DNA of 64,000 bases from Paraburkholderia rhynchosiae (GTDB taxonomy: Bacteria > Pseudomonadota > Gammaproteobacteria > Burkholderiales > Burkholderiaceae). The stretch covers positions 1 through 64,000 of the forward strand of contig NZ_PNXY01000023.1 in the NCBI RefSeq assembly GCF_002879865.1, read 5' to 3'. The position numbers and the translations under genes are program-made. The notes under the pieces were generated by a model, which searched no databases, was not told where the DNA came from, and saw only the letters and a program-made list of their open reading frames with translations. Below, in pieces: positions 53,624 to 63,097 of the stretch; positions within the stretch are counted from its first letter, which is position 1, and each line of letters begins with the position of its first letter.

Positions 53624-54382
53624 ATGATCTCCAATAAAACTTTTCGCATCGGCCAGATTGTTCCAAGCTCGAATGTGACGATGGAAAAAGAGATTCCGGC
53701 AATGCTCCGTTTACGGGAAACGGTAGAGCCGGAACGGTTCACGTTTCATTCCAGCCGCATGCGAATGAAACAGGTAACGAAGGAAGAACTCGAGGCGATG
53801 GACCGTGATTCCGATCGCTGCGCAGCGGAACTGGCCGACGCAAGAATCGACGTGCTGGGCTATGCGTGCCTTGTCGCCATCATGAGCATGGGTGTTGGAT
53901 ACCACCGCGTCTCCGAAAAGCGCCTATCCAGTGTCGTGAAAAATAACGACTGCGCAGCGCCGGTAGTGACAAGCGCGGGTGCACTCGTCGACGGTCTTCG
54001 CGCACTCGGCGTGAAGCGTATCGCGCTCATTGCGCCTTATATGAAGCCACTGACCCAGTTGGTCGTCGATTACCTGGAGCAGGAGAACATCCAGGTAGTG
54101 AGCCACGTCGCACTCGAGATTCCCGACAACCTCGAAGTCGGCGCACGCGATCCCAATGCGTTGCGCTCCATCTACAGGCAACTCGATCTGTCACGAGCAG
54201 AGGCCGTCGTGCTTTCAGCGTGCGTGCAAATGCCGTCGTTGGAAGCGATCCAGGCCGTGCAGGACGAGTGCGGAAAGCCCGTCGTCTCCGCTGCGGTATG
54301 CACCGCTTTCTCGATATTGAAGAAGCTGGGGCTGCGCACTTACGTGCCTAATGCCGGCGAATTACTATCAGGGCGCTATTAG
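53624..54382 (+). CDS. Maleate cis-trans isomerase
   Basis: 252 residues of the Asp/Glu racemase superfamily. The catalytic cysteines are Cys82 (GYACLVAIMS) and Cys200 (LSACVQMPS), 118 residues apart as in characterised maleate isomerases (Cys76/Cys194). The IGQIVPSSNVTMEKEIPAM opening and SAGALVDGLRALGVKRIALIAPYM also fit. It converts maleate to fumarate without cofactor. Last gene of the + strand unit, 12 bases after the FAH gene, which shows that this pathway yields maleate. Confidence 0.9.
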   Translation: MISNKTFRIGQIVPSSNVTMEKEIPAMLRLRETVEPERFTFHSSRMRMKQVTKEELEAMDRDSDRCAAELADARIDVLGYACLVAIMSMGVGYHRVSEKRLSSVVKNNDCAAPVVTSAGALVDGLRALGVKRIALIAPYMKPLTQLVVDYLEQENIQVVSHVALEIPDNLEVGARDPNALRSIYRQLDLSRAEAVVLSACVQMPSLEAIQAVQDECGKPVVSAAVCTAFSILKKLGLRTYVPNAGELLSGRY

Positions 54383-54387
54383 GAAGC

Positions 54388-54418
54388 GTGCGAGATGAGC
54401 CGCTGGCTCACCTCGCAC
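54388..54418. terminator. Hairpin between two convergent catabolic units
   Basis: A 14-base stem with one mismatch (GTGCGAGATGAGCC / GGCTCACCTCGCAC) and GCT loop, five bases after the maleate isomerase stop. No U-tract; may serve both converging transcripts. Confidence 0.55.
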
Positions 54419-54498
54419 TCATGCATCGAGCTAGCTGGCAATCTCCGGCAGAGCAGCTACAAGATCCGCGACCAAACTCACGTCAGCCACGCGCAAAA

Positions 54499-55713
54499 TC
54501 AATGTTTCGGGATGCCGGCTGCGAATGCCGCTTCATACGCACGCTTCAGCCGTTTTGCCCCTTCCTGAATCTCAGCAAGTCCGGGCGCCGCAAACGAGAG
54601 GCGCAACGACGCCGGGTCGAGCTTGTCCGCGAAAAATGCCTTGCCCGGAACGAACATGACCTTGTTGTCGATCGCGCGTTTGAGAAGCTCGGACGCGTCG
54701 ATGCCGTCGATACGCGCCCACACGAACATACCGCCTTCCGGCTGATGAAACTGAATCGCGTCGCCGAGTTGCTCGCGCAGTTCATTGCATAGCGCCTCGC
54801 ATTTGCGCCCGTACATTGCGGCGATGCGCGGCAGGTGTCGTTCGAGCGCACCGTCGGCAAGATATTCAGCGGCAATGGCTTGTGTCCACGGCGCACTGCA
54901 CAGATCCACTGTCTGCTTCGCGATGACACAACGGCGCGTGATTTCGGCGGGCGCAATCGCCCAGCCTACGCGCAGGCCTGGGGCAACGATCTTCGAGAGG
55001 CTCGCGAAATGAACGACCCAATCACGCGAACCTTCCACCTCTGTCGTGAGAGAAACAATTGAAGGTACCACTTCGCCGGAAAAACGCAGGTCACCGTACG
55101 GGTCGTCTTCGACGATAAGAAACTTGTACTGCACCGCGAGCTTCAACAAGGCGATGCGGCGCTCGCGCGTAAGTGTTGCGCCTGTCGGATTCGCAAATGT
55201 CGGGACCGTATACAGCAGTTTCGGCCGGGTGACCATACCCGAGGCCAGAAGCGTGGCAAGGTAGTCGACGTCAACGCCGTATGCATCTACGGGCACCGTG
55301 ACGGTCTTCGCCTGCTGAAGCTTGAGCGCCTGAAGCGTGGCGGGATACGCGGGCTGTTCGGTCAGCACGACATCGCCCGGACTCACCAGCACGCGAAGCA
55401 GCAGATCGAGTCCCTGCTGCGAACCCGTGGTCACCAGCATTTCGTTCAGCGCGCACGACACGCCACGGCGCGCCATCAAATTCACCAGTTCGCGCTTCAG
55501 TTCGGGCAAACCGTCAGTCGGTCCGTACTGCAGACAACGGTTCGAATCCTGATAGGCGCGCGCTGCGGCCTGCTGCAAACCGTCGACATCGAAAAGATCG
55601 CTGGCTGGATATCCGCCGGCGAATGAAATCATTCCGGGCTCGCCCAGGTACTTGAACAGTTCCCGGATCGGAGAGCCGGATGGATTCTGGAAAGGAGCAG
55701 TGAATTCGTACAT
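54499..55713 (-). CDS. PLP aminotransferase, likely 2-aminoadipate transaminase
   Basis: 404 residues, fold type I, class I/II of the LysN/AadAT group: FAGGYPASDLFDVDGL opening, QGLDLLLRVLVSPGD, PTFANPTGATLTRERR, cofactor Lys241 (FASLSKIVAPGLRVGWA). Preceded by the pipecolate oxidase-like gene at 27 bases. In this cluster 2-aminoadipate to 2-oxoadipate is the expected reaction; other aromatic or branched amino acids cannot be excluded. Confidence 0.85.
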   Translation of the reverse strand: MYEFTAPFQNPSGSPIRELFKYLGEPGMISFAGGYPASDLFDVDGLQQAAARAYQDSNRCLQYGPTDGLPELKRELVNLMARRGVSCALNEMLVTTGSQQGLDLLLRVLVSPGDVVLTEQPAYPATLQALKLQQAKTVTVPVDAYGVDVDYLATLLASGMVTRPKLLYTVPTFANPTGATLTRERRIALLKLAVQYKFLIVEDDPYGDLRFSGEVVPSIVSLTTEVEGSRDWVVHFASLSKIVAPGLRVGWAIAPAEITRRCVIAKQTVDLCSAPWTQAIAAEYLADGALERHLPRIAAMYGRKCEALCNELREQLGDAIQFHQPEGGMFVWARIDGIDASELLKRAIDNKVMFVPGKAFFADKLDPASLRLSFAAPGLAEIQEGAKRLKRAYEAAFAAGIPKH

Positions 55714-55740
55714 GTCTTCATCCGAATGAACACGCGGTTG

Positions 55741-56913
55741 CTATACGACGTTCTTTTCGACAATAGGACGGTTTTCGAGCAAGCGGTCCCAACTCAACGA
55801 AGACAGATCGAGCGACGTGTATCGTCCATCGAGAATCAGTTCGCTCACCCCGCGCCCTGTCGCGGGACCCTGCTGAAGGCCGTGTCCGCTATAGCCGTTT
55901 GCAAACACGCAGTTTTCAATTTGCGGGTGATAGCCGATGATCGCGTTGTGGTCGAATACGTTGTACTCGTAATAGCCCGACCAGCAGTTCTCGACGCGCA
56001 GTGCCTCGAACTCGGGTACGCGGTGCGCAAGCGTCGGCCAGATGATGTCGTCGAAGATATTGTGGTCGACTTCATCGAGCGGCAAATCATCCGGGTCGTT
56101 GTCCGGGCTCGGCGACGTACCGCAGATATAGGTCTTGCCTTCGGGACGGAAGTAAACACCGGTCGGATCGATCAGCAACGGGCAACCCGAAAGGCGAGCC
56201 GGAGACGACACGTTGAAAATGCTTCGGCGGCGAGCAAAGACCGGAATATCGATATCCATCATTTCAGCGATTTTCCGCGCCCATGCGCCTGCCGCGTTCA
56301 CGACCGTATCGCATGCATAACGCTCACCGTTGTTTGCAATGACGTGCGTGATCTTTCGGCCATCACGAACAAGACCGGTCACGTCAGCCGCAACATATCG
56401 CGCACCGAGCGACTGCGCTTTCTTGCGAAGCGCCTGCACGAGCCCGTAGCCGTCGAACCAACCTTCGCCGCTCTCACCGAATGCGCCCGCCACCAGGTCT
56501 TCGACATTCAGCCACGCGAACCTGGCCTTCAGCGCCTGCTGGTCCATCAGATTGATGTCCGCGCCGAGGCTCTTCTGCAACGCGTGGTTCTCGCGCAGCG
56601 TTGCGTCGCCAGCGGGCGTGGCGAGAAACAGATAACCGCCTTCGTGTAAATCTATCGACGGTTTGTTGCCGTCGACTTCAAGAAGGTCGCCGATATTGCG
56701 CAGGAACTGGATACCGTACAGCGACATCTGAATCGACAGCGGCGTGGAAAACTGCTGCCGGATCGAAGCGGCCGACAATGCCGACGACGACTTCGCGTAA
56801 CTCGGGTCACGTTCGATGACGGTCACGGAAACCGTCGGGTCCGAAGCGCGCAAAAAATAAGCAATAGAACTACCGATTACGCCGCCGCCAACGATAACGA
56901 CTTGAGAACTCAC
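55741..56913 (-). CDS. FAD-dependent amino-acid oxidase/dehydrogenase, L-pipecolate oxidase-like
   Basis: 390 residues, DAO fold: FAD-binding VIVGGGVIGSSIAYFL (5-20), ALSAASIRQQFSTPLS, and the C-terminal NGYSGHGLQQGPATGRGVSELI that closes over the flavin. The family contains sarcosine, glycine and pipecolate oxidases. Next to an aminoadipate-semialdehyde dehydrogenase it most likely oxidises pipecolate (AmaA-like) to piperideine-6-carboxylate. A terminator upstream (57018-57044) separates it from the dehydrogenase gene. Confidence 0.8.
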   Translation of the reverse strand: MSSQVVIVGGGVIGSSIAYFLRASDPTVSVTVIERDPSYAKSSSALSAASIRQQFSTPLSIQMSLYGIQFLRNIGDLLEVDGNKPSIDLHEGGYLFLATPAGDATLRENHALQKSLGADINLMDQQALKARFAWLNVEDLVAGAFGESGEGWFDGYGLVQALRKKAQSLGARYVAADVTGLVRDGRKITHVIANNGERYACDTVVNAAGAWARKIAEMMDIDIPVFARRRSIFNVSSPARLSGCPLLIDPTGVYFRPEGKTYICGTSPSPDNDPDDLPLDEVDHNIFDDIIWPTLAHRVPEFEALRVENCWSGYYEYNVFDHNAIIGYHPQIENCVFANGYSGHGLQQGPATGRGVSELILDGRYTSLDLSSLSWDRLLENRPIVEKNVV

Positions 56914-57017
56914 GACTCGCTCCAGATTGCACGTGACCGGATGACTATGGATAAAAAGCCCGCCGACGTGAAGTAACCAACGTTGCCCCTCAGACCGACA
57001 GCTCGCGCTGGCTCATA

Positions 57018-57044
57018 CAAAACGGCCGTCTAGCGACGGCCGTT
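57018..57044 (-). terminator. Intrinsic terminator after the aldehyde dehydrogenase gene
   Basis: A perfect ten-base stem AACGGCCGTC / GACGGCCGTT with a four-base loop; on the - strand it runs into TTTTGTAT. Twenty bases after the dehydrogenase stop. Confidence 0.8.
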
Positions 57045-57064
57045 CGACATACCGCACACGACGC

Positions 57065-58564
57065 TTAGCCGATGTTGAAATCGATGCCCTGAGCCAACGG
57101 CAACGCCGACGAATAGTTGACCGTATTCGTGGCGCGGCGCATATAGGCCTTCCAGGAATCCGAGCCCGATTCGCGACCGCCGCCCGTTTCCTTTTCGCCG
57201 CCGAACGCGCCGCCGATTTCCGCGCCGCTCGGTCCGATGTTCACGTTCGCAATGCCGCAGTCGCTGCCCGACGCCGACAGGAATCGCTCGGCTTCACGCA
57301 GATCGGTTGTGAAGACGCACGACGAGAGCCCGTGAACGGCTGCGTTGTTTGCGTCGATCGCATCGTTGAAGTCGCTGTACTTCAGCACGTAAAGAATCGG
57401 CGCGAAGGTTTCCTTCAGCACAACGGGAGTCTGCGACGGCATTTCGACAATGGCCGGACGGACATAGAATGCTTTCTCGTGGCCCGCGACCGTATGACGT
57501 TCCCCGCCGGACACCTTGCCGCCTTCGCTCTTCGCCTGCTCGAGCGCCGCCTGCATGCGGTTAAACGAGGGCTCGTCGATGAGCGGTCCCATCAGCACGC
57601 CCTGCTCCAGCGGATTGCCGATCACCACTTTGCTGTACAGCGTCTTCAATCGTTCGACGGTCTTTTCGTACACGCTTTCATGGACGAACAGGCGGCGCAG
57701 TGACGTGCAGCGTTGGCCCGCGGTACCGACTGCCGAAAACACGATGCCGCGCAGCGCCAGTTCCATGTCGGCGGTGCCGGACACGATGCCGGCGTTATTG
57801 CCGCCGAGTTCGAGAATCGAGCGGCCGAAGCGGCGTGCCACCTCGACGCCGACAGCGCGGCCCATCTCGGTGCTGCCCGTCGCACTCACGATATTCGAGC
57901 GCGGATCGGCAACCAGCTTCGCGCCCACATCGCGGCCACCGTTGACGAGGCTCGTGAGGCCAGCGGGCGCATCGCCGAATTCCTTCAGCGCGTCTTGCAG
58001 GATCTTGTCCACTGCGAGCGCGGTCAGCGGCGTTTTTTCCGACGGTTTCCAGATCACCGCATTGCCGCAGACGAGTGCGAGCGCGGCATTCCACGACCAC
58101 ACGGCCGCGGGAAAGTTGAATGCGGAGATCACAGTGCACACGCCCATCGGGTGCCACGTTTCAGCCATGCGATGGCCCGGACGCTCAGAAGCGATGGTCA
58201 GGCCGTAAAGCTGCCGCGACAGGCCCACCGCGAAGTCGCAGATGTCGATCATTTCCTGCACTTCGCCGAGACCTTCCTGAAGAATCTTGCCGGTCTCCAG
58301 CGTGATGATGCTGCCGAGCGCGTGCTTCTGCTCACGAAGCTTGTTGCCCAGCAAGCGCACCAGTTCTCCGCGGCGCGGCGCAGGCACATTGCGCCAGCTT
58401 GCGTAAGCCGCCTGCGCGTTGGCCAGTGCGGCGTCGACGTCGGCAACCGTCTTGCTCGCGACGCGGCCAATGAGTTCGCCATTGATCGGCGAATGAACAG
58501 CGATGTCGCCCGCTTCCGCGAGGTGGGAAATGCCGAGTTCCGAGAGAATGGTTGATGCTTTCAC
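57065..58564 (-). CDS. amaB: Aminoadipate-semialdehyde dehydrogenase (ALDH7, AmaB-like)
   Basis: 499 residues from GTG 58564 (AGAGG upstream); the longer upstream frame lacks support. ALDH7 markers are present: GEVQEMIDICDFAVGLSRQLYG, ERPGHRMAETWHPMG, the ELGGNNAG glutamate, catalytic Cys286 (GQRCTSLRR) and FGGEKETGGGRESGSDSWKAY. It oxidises alpha-aminoadipate semialdehyde, in equilibrium with piperideine-6-carboxylate, to 2-aminoadipate with NAD+. Central step of lysine/pipecolate degradation. Confidence 0.92.
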   Translation of the reverse strand: MKASTILSELGISHLAEAGDIAVHSPINGELIGRVASKTVADVDAALANAQAAYASWRNVPAPRRGELVRLLGNKLREQKHALGSIITLETGKILQEGLGEVQEMIDICDFAVGLSRQLYGLTIASERPGHRMAETWHPMGVCTVISAFNFPAAVWSWNAALALVCGNAVIWKPSEKTPLTALAVDKILQDALKEFGDAPAGLTSLVNGGRDVGAKLVADPRSNIVSATGSTEMGRAVGVEVARRFGRSILELGGNNAGIVSGTADMELALRGIVFSAVGTAGQRCTSLRRLFVHESVYEKTVERLKTLYSKVVIGNPLEQGVLMGPLIDEPSFNRMQAALEQAKSEGGKVSGGERHTVAGHEKAFYVRPAIVEMPSQTPVVLKETFAPILYVLKYSDFNDAIDANNAAVHGLSSCVFTTDLREAERFLSASGSDCGIANVNIGPSGAEIGGAFGGEKETGGGRESGSDSWKAYMRRATNTVNYSSALPLAQGIDFNIG

Positions 58565-58746
58565 GATAGAGACCTCTTTATATTTCCAATACGAAATTTT
58601 GGTACGTTCGGAAACTATACACGCCCGGGTTTTCGACGGCAACACGAACCGTGCAGCCTGCGTCCGCATTGACTTGCAAGCCGCTATTTCTGATCGGAAA
58701 ACGCGGCTCGCAGCTTCGTCGGCCGGCTCGAGCGGGTTCGGGGCAA

Positions 58747-59916
58747 TCAGTCGGACGTTTTCGTGGTTACGGGCGTCCACGCGACGTTCTTCACCTGATA
58801 CATAGTAGAACTCGGGTTCTTCAAGTCGCCAGTCTGGGTAAACGCGATCGTGCCGGTAATGCCGTCATAGTTCGTCGACTTCAGTGCGCTGTTGAAGTCC
58901 GCCGGCTTGACCGAGTTGGCTTTCTGCATCGCCTTGATGGCCACCCATGCCGCGTCGTACGCGAACGGCGCGTAGGCCAGCATGTCGACGCCGAACTTCT
59001 GCCTGAATCGGGTTTCGAACGTCTTGCCTTTCGGCAGCGTGCTGAGAGGTTGACCGTATTCCCAAACAGACGAGCCGTCCGCCGCGTCGCCCGCGAGCTT
59101 GATGAAGTTGGCGTCCATCACGCCGCCGCCTGCCAGAAACTGCGCCTTCATTCCAAGCTGACGCATGCGCTTGACCAGCATCGCGGCCTGGCTGTCGAGA
59201 CCGCCGAAGAACACCAGGTCGGCGTTTGCGCTCTTGATGTGCGTGAGCTGCGCGCTGAAGTCCACGGCCTTGTCGTTCGTGAACTCGCGCGCGACGATCG
59301 TTCCGCCGCTCGCCTTGACCGCTTTCTCGAACTCGTCCGCTTCGCCCTGACCGAATGCAGTTCGGTCGTCGATAATCGCAATGCGCTTCGCCTTGGTGAC
59401 CGTGGCCGCGTAGTTGCCCGCGTTGCCGGCGTTTTGCGTGTCCGTTGCGATCACGCGGTATACGGTGCTCAGACCCGCCTGCGTGATGGCCGGGTTGGTC
59501 GCCGACGGCGTGATCATCGGCACCCCGGCCTTCGCGTAGATCTGCGACGCCGGCAGGGTCGTGCCCGAGTTGAAGTGACCGACGACTACCGCCACGTTGT
59601 CATCGACGAGTTGCTGCGCTGCCTGTACGCCGATACGCGGATCGCTTTGATCGTCCTGCGACTTCACGACGAACTTGACCGGCTTGCCGCCGATGGTCGG
59701 ATGCGCTGCGTTGGCTTCATCGACGGCCATGCGCACGCCGTTCTCGATGTCCTTACCGTACGCTGCGCCGCTGCCCGTCAATGGGCCTGCCACACCGACC
59801 TTGACGACAACTTCCTGGGCGCTGACCGCGCCGGCCGCCAGCATCGACGACATAACGAACGTGGCCGCGATGGCCGCTGCAACGGCACGGCGGGAAGTGC
59901 GAAGACGGAAAACCAT
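58747..59916 (-). CDS. Branched-chain-type amino-acid ABC transporter substrate-binding protein
   Basis: 389 residues from ATG 59916 (GAGGAC upstream). Signal peptide to about residue 33 (AVSA-QE), then the LivJ-type type I binding fold: VAGPLTGSGAAYGKDIENGVRMAVDEAN, VVGHFNSGTTLPASQIY, MITPSATNPAIT. It binds an amino acid in the periplasm. No permease or ATPase genes accompany it, so it must use components encoded elsewhere. Context suggests lysine, pipecolate or a related compound. Confidence 0.88.
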   Translation of the reverse strand: MVFRLRTSRRAVAAAIAATFVMSSMLAAGAVSAQEVVVKVGVAGPLTGSGAAYGKDIENGVRMAVDEANAAHPTIGGKPVKFVVKSQDDQSDPRIGVQAAQQLVDDNVAVVVGHFNSGTTLPASQIYAKAGVPMITPSATNPAITQAGLSTVYRVIATDTQNAGNAGNYAATVTKAKRIAIIDDRTAFGQGEADEFEKAVKASGGTIVAREFTNDKAVDFSAQLTHIKSANADLVFFGGLDSQAAMLVKRMRQLGMKAQFLAGGGVMDANFIKLAGDAADGSSVWEYGQPLSTLPKGKTFETRFRQKFGVDMLAYAPFAYDAAWVAIKAMQKANSVKPADFNSALKSTNYDGITGTIAFTQTGDLKNPSSTMYQVKNVAWTPVTTKTSD

Positions 59917-60102
59917 GGTGGAGTCCTCTGATATCTGTTGTCGGTACAAAACGCACTTCGGTAGCCAGCAACGGGTCCGGTGCGGGTTATTCATCTCCGC
60001 CTGCACGCAACGCGTAATCCATCGGCATGGAGAAGATGTGCGGCGATTGTGTGTAGCCAATACAACTGCATCAAACGATATCTATGCACGACCTGATGAG
60101 CT

Positions 60103-63096
60103 TTATTCATCAAGCACCGCGGCACAGGGTTCCTCGAAGTTGTTATGCCCGGTGGCTGAGCCAAGGGCTTTCATTACCAATTGCGCGATATGAACAGGCT
60201 GCCTGCCGGCTCCCTGTTGGATCTGCTCGCGGCAGCTAAAGCCGTTGGTCACGACAATCGCGTCAGAAGGAGCGCTGCGCACAAGCGGCAACAGTTTGTC
60301 TTCTGCGATTTTCATCGACAGGTCGTAGTGATCCGCATGGAAGCCGAAGGAGCCGGCCATGCCGCAACATCCTGTATCGAGCAGAGACCAGCGCACGCCG
60401 AGCTTATTGAGCAGCGCTGTCTCGCCCTGCATGCCGAAGATCGACTTCTGATGGCAGTGACCATGCACGATGACGTCAGCGTCCAGCTTCGGCCATTCAA
60501 AGTCCGCGCGAGCCACGAAGTCGGAAAATAGAAAAGTCTGGGCCGAGAGCTTTTTGGCCACGAGGTCGTCGGGTAGCTGCTTGAGCAATTCGTCCTTGAA
60601 TACCGACAGGCATCCCGGTTCGAGCCCGACAACCGGCACGCCCGCGCGAATATCGTCGGCAAGCTCATCGACGGCGCTGCGAAGCAATGCGCGTGCTTCG
60701 TCGAGCAGGCCATAGTCATACAGCGGCCGGCCGCAGCAAAGACGCTTGCGCGGCAGCACGACTTCATAGCCGATGCGGGTCAGCACATCGAGTGCGGCCT
60801 TCGCAATCTCGGGCGAGAAGTGGTCGTTGAAAGTGTCGACCCAGAGAATCAATTTGCGCGAGGGCTCGCTTGCCGCAACGCTGCTCGACATTCCGCGGCG
60901 CCCCGCTATCGCTCTGAATGTGCGCGGCGCAAAGACCGGAAGATGCCGCTCAGGCGCGACACCCGCGATCCACTTGCTGATATGCGCGAGTGGGTGCGCT
61001 GACGTGATGAAATTGGTCAACCGGCGAAAGCGGCTTGCAAACGGCGCCCATTGTCCGATCCGCCCCATGAACATCGCCTGCCGTGGCCGGCGATGACTCT
61101 CGTAGTAATGCGACAGGAACTCCGCCTTGTACGAAGCCATGTCGGTATGCGTGGGACAATCCGATTTGCAGCCCTTGCAGGCGAGGCATGTGTCGAGTGC
61201 TTCCTTGACTTCGACGCTATTCCAGCCGTTCGTGATGACTTCGCCCTGGAGCATTTCCCAGAAGAGATGCGCGCGGCCGCGCGTCGAGAACTTCTCTTCA
61301 CGCGTCGCGCGAAAGCTCGGGCACATCGTGCCGCCATCAAGCGAACGGCACTTGCCCATGCCGATGCAGCGTTCCACCTCGCGCTGCATGCCGTCGCCTT
61401 CGGGGCTTGCAAACGTAAGCCTCGTCGTGAGCTTTACCGGCTTGTATGCGGGACCCATGCGCAGGTTTTCATCGGCGCGATAGGCATGAACCACCTTACC
61501 GGGATTCAGGCGATTGGCCGGGTCCCAGATCGCCTTGAACTCTTCCATGGCCCGCATGATTTCAGGCCCGTACATGATGGGCAGAAATTCGGCTTTGGCC
61601 TGACCGTCGCCATGTTCGCCGGAGAGCGAACCGCCGAAATCGACAACCAGTTGCGCCGCCTCGCGCAAAAAGCCACGCCATTTGAGGACGCCTTCGGCGG
61701 TGCGGATATCGAAGGTAATGCGCGCATGCACGCAGCCGTCGCCGAAGTGACCATACAGGCAGGTCTGATAGCCGAACCGGTCGACAAGCGCCTGAAACTC
61801 GCGCAGATAGTCGCCGAGCCGCAGCGGGTCGACTGCCGCATCTTCCCAGCCGACAATCGGATCAGGCTTTGACGGGTCCACCGATAAACTCACAGCCGAC
61901 GCGCCCGTTTCTCGTATCGACCAGATCTTCTGCTGCTTCTGCTTTTCTTCGACGACAAAACCCGTAACATCAGAGCCGCCCAGGCCTGCCTTGAAGTACG
62001 CGTCGGCTTCGGTCGCCTGTCTGAGAGCGTCAGCAACGGAGTCCGCGCCGAATTCCAGCACGACCCACGCGTCGCCGCGGGGCAATAGCGCGATCTCGTC
62101 GCGCTTCAGCCCACGCGCTTGCAGACCGCGGATGATCGCGCGGTCGAGCCCTTCGATTGCAATCGGCGAAAACCGGTTGAAGTGAGGGACGGCATCCGCC
62201 GCGGTATAGATGTCCCTGAAACCAAGCACGAGCAGAACGCGGCACGACGGACTGTGCACGAGACGCACCTTCGCTTGCAGCGTGACCGCACAGGTGCCCT
62301 CCGTGCCAACGAGCGCACGCGCAACGTTGAAGCCGTTTTCCGGCAGTAGCTGATCGAGATTGAATCCCGACACACGGCGCCTGATTTGCGGAAACTCGTC
62401 GCGGATTCGCTCGGCATAGCGGTCGCGCAAGTCGCGCAGCTTCGCGTAGATTTCGCCCTGACGTCCGCCTCTCGCGATGATCTGATCCAGCTCGGCCGCG
62501 GCGGTCGGGCCGACCCAGAAGCGCGCGCCGTCGTACGTCGCAATTTCAAGCGCCTCGATGTTCTCGACGGTCTTGCCGCCCATTACCGAGTGTGCGCCGC
62601 ACGAGTTGTTCGCGATCATGCCGCCGAGTGTGCAACGGCTGTGCGTCGCGGGGTCCGGCGCAAACGTGAGACCGTGCGCTTCGGCCACGTCGCGCAGCGT
62701 GTCGCATACGACACCCGGCTCGACAACTGCCGTCCTGCTGTCCGGGTCCACGGAGACGACGCGATTCACATACTTGCTTGCGTCCGCCACCACCGCCACA
62801 TTCACACACTGCCCGTTCTGCGATGTGCCGCCGCCTCGCGTCAGAAACGGCACGTCCTTGCGACGGCAAACGTCGAGCGCTGCAACGAGGTCGTCCACAT
62901 CCGCGGGCACGACGACGCCCAACGGTATCTGCCGATAGTTCGATGCATCGGATGCATACAAGGCCTTCGATCCGGCATCGAAGCGAACTTCCCCTCGCAG
63001 CGCGCTGCGCAATTCGGCTTCGACTTCTTGCAGCAGGTCCGTGCTGGCCTGGAACGGCGTCGCTGGTTTCACTGCCGGTTTCACCGCGGTTATCAC
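60103..63096 (-). CDS. ydiJ: FAD/4Fe-4S D-2-hydroxyglutarate dehydrogenase (YdiJ-like)
   Basis: 997 residues. An N-terminal FAD-binding oxidase module (RGGGTSQNGQCVN, PDPATHSRCTLGGMIANNSCG) and FAD-linked C-terminal part (GHFGDGCVHARITFD, SGEHGDGQAKAEFL) are fused to a ferredoxin-like domain (CIGMGKCR, CLACKGCKSDCPT) and a CCG-type heterodisulphide-reductase-like domain (LCCGRP, DTGCCGMAGSFG). This exact layout is that of YdiJ, which oxidises D-2-hydroxyglutarate to 2-oxoglutarate. It starts one base after the DUF1338 gene that makes D-2-hydroxyglutarate. Confidence 0.9.
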   Translation of the reverse strand: MITAVKPAVKPATPFQASTDLLQEVEAELRSALRGEVRFDAGSKALYASDASNYRQIPLGVVVPADVDDLVAALDVCRRKDVPFLTRGGGTSQNGQCVNVAVVADASKYVNRVVSVDPDSRTAVVEPGVVCDTLRDVAEAHGLTFAPDPATHSRCTLGGMIANNSCGAHSVMGGKTVENIEALEIATYDGARFWVGPTAAAELDQIIARGGRQGEIYAKLRDLRDRYAERIRDEFPQIRRRVSGFNLDQLLPENGFNVARALVGTEGTCAVTLQAKVRLVHSPSCRVLLVLGFRDIYTAADAVPHFNRFSPIAIEGLDRAIIRGLQARGLKRDEIALLPRGDAWVVLEFGADSVADALRQATEADAYFKAGLGGSDVTGFVVEEKQKQQKIWSIRETGASAVSLSVDPSKPDPIVGWEDAAVDPLRLGDYLREFQALVDRFGYQTCLYGHFGDGCVHARITFDIRTAEGVLKWRGFLREAAQLVVDFGGSLSGEHGDGQAKAEFLPIMYGPEIMRAMEEFKAIWDPANRLNPGKVVHAYRADENLRMGPAYKPVKLTTRLTFASPEGDGMQREVERCIGMGKCRSLDGGTMCPSFRATREEKFSTRGRAHLFWEMLQGEVITNGWNSVEVKEALDTCLACKGCKSDCPTHTDMASYKAEFLSHYYESHRRPRQAMFMGRIGQWAPFASRFRRLTNFITSAHPLAHISKWIAGVAPERHLPVFAPRTFRAIAGRRGMSSSVAASEPSRKLILWVDTFNDHFSPEIAKAALDVLTRIGYEVVLPRKRLCCGRPLYDYGLLDEARALLRSAVDELADDIRAGVPVVGLEPGCLSVFKDELLKQLPDDLVAKKLSAQTFLFSDFVARADFEWPKLDADVIVHGHCHQKSIFGMQGETALLNKLGVRWSLLDTGCCGMAGSFGFHADHYDLSMKIAEDKLLPLVRSAPSDAIVVTNGFSCREQIQQGAGRQPVHIAQLVMKALGSATGHNNFEEPCAAVLDE

Positions 63097-63097
63097 G

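Noticed and set aside
60094..60112. Dyad TGATGA-N7-TCATCA at the end of ydiJ
   Set aside because: It overlaps the stop codon region and is short; distance to the next gene gives no support for an operator.
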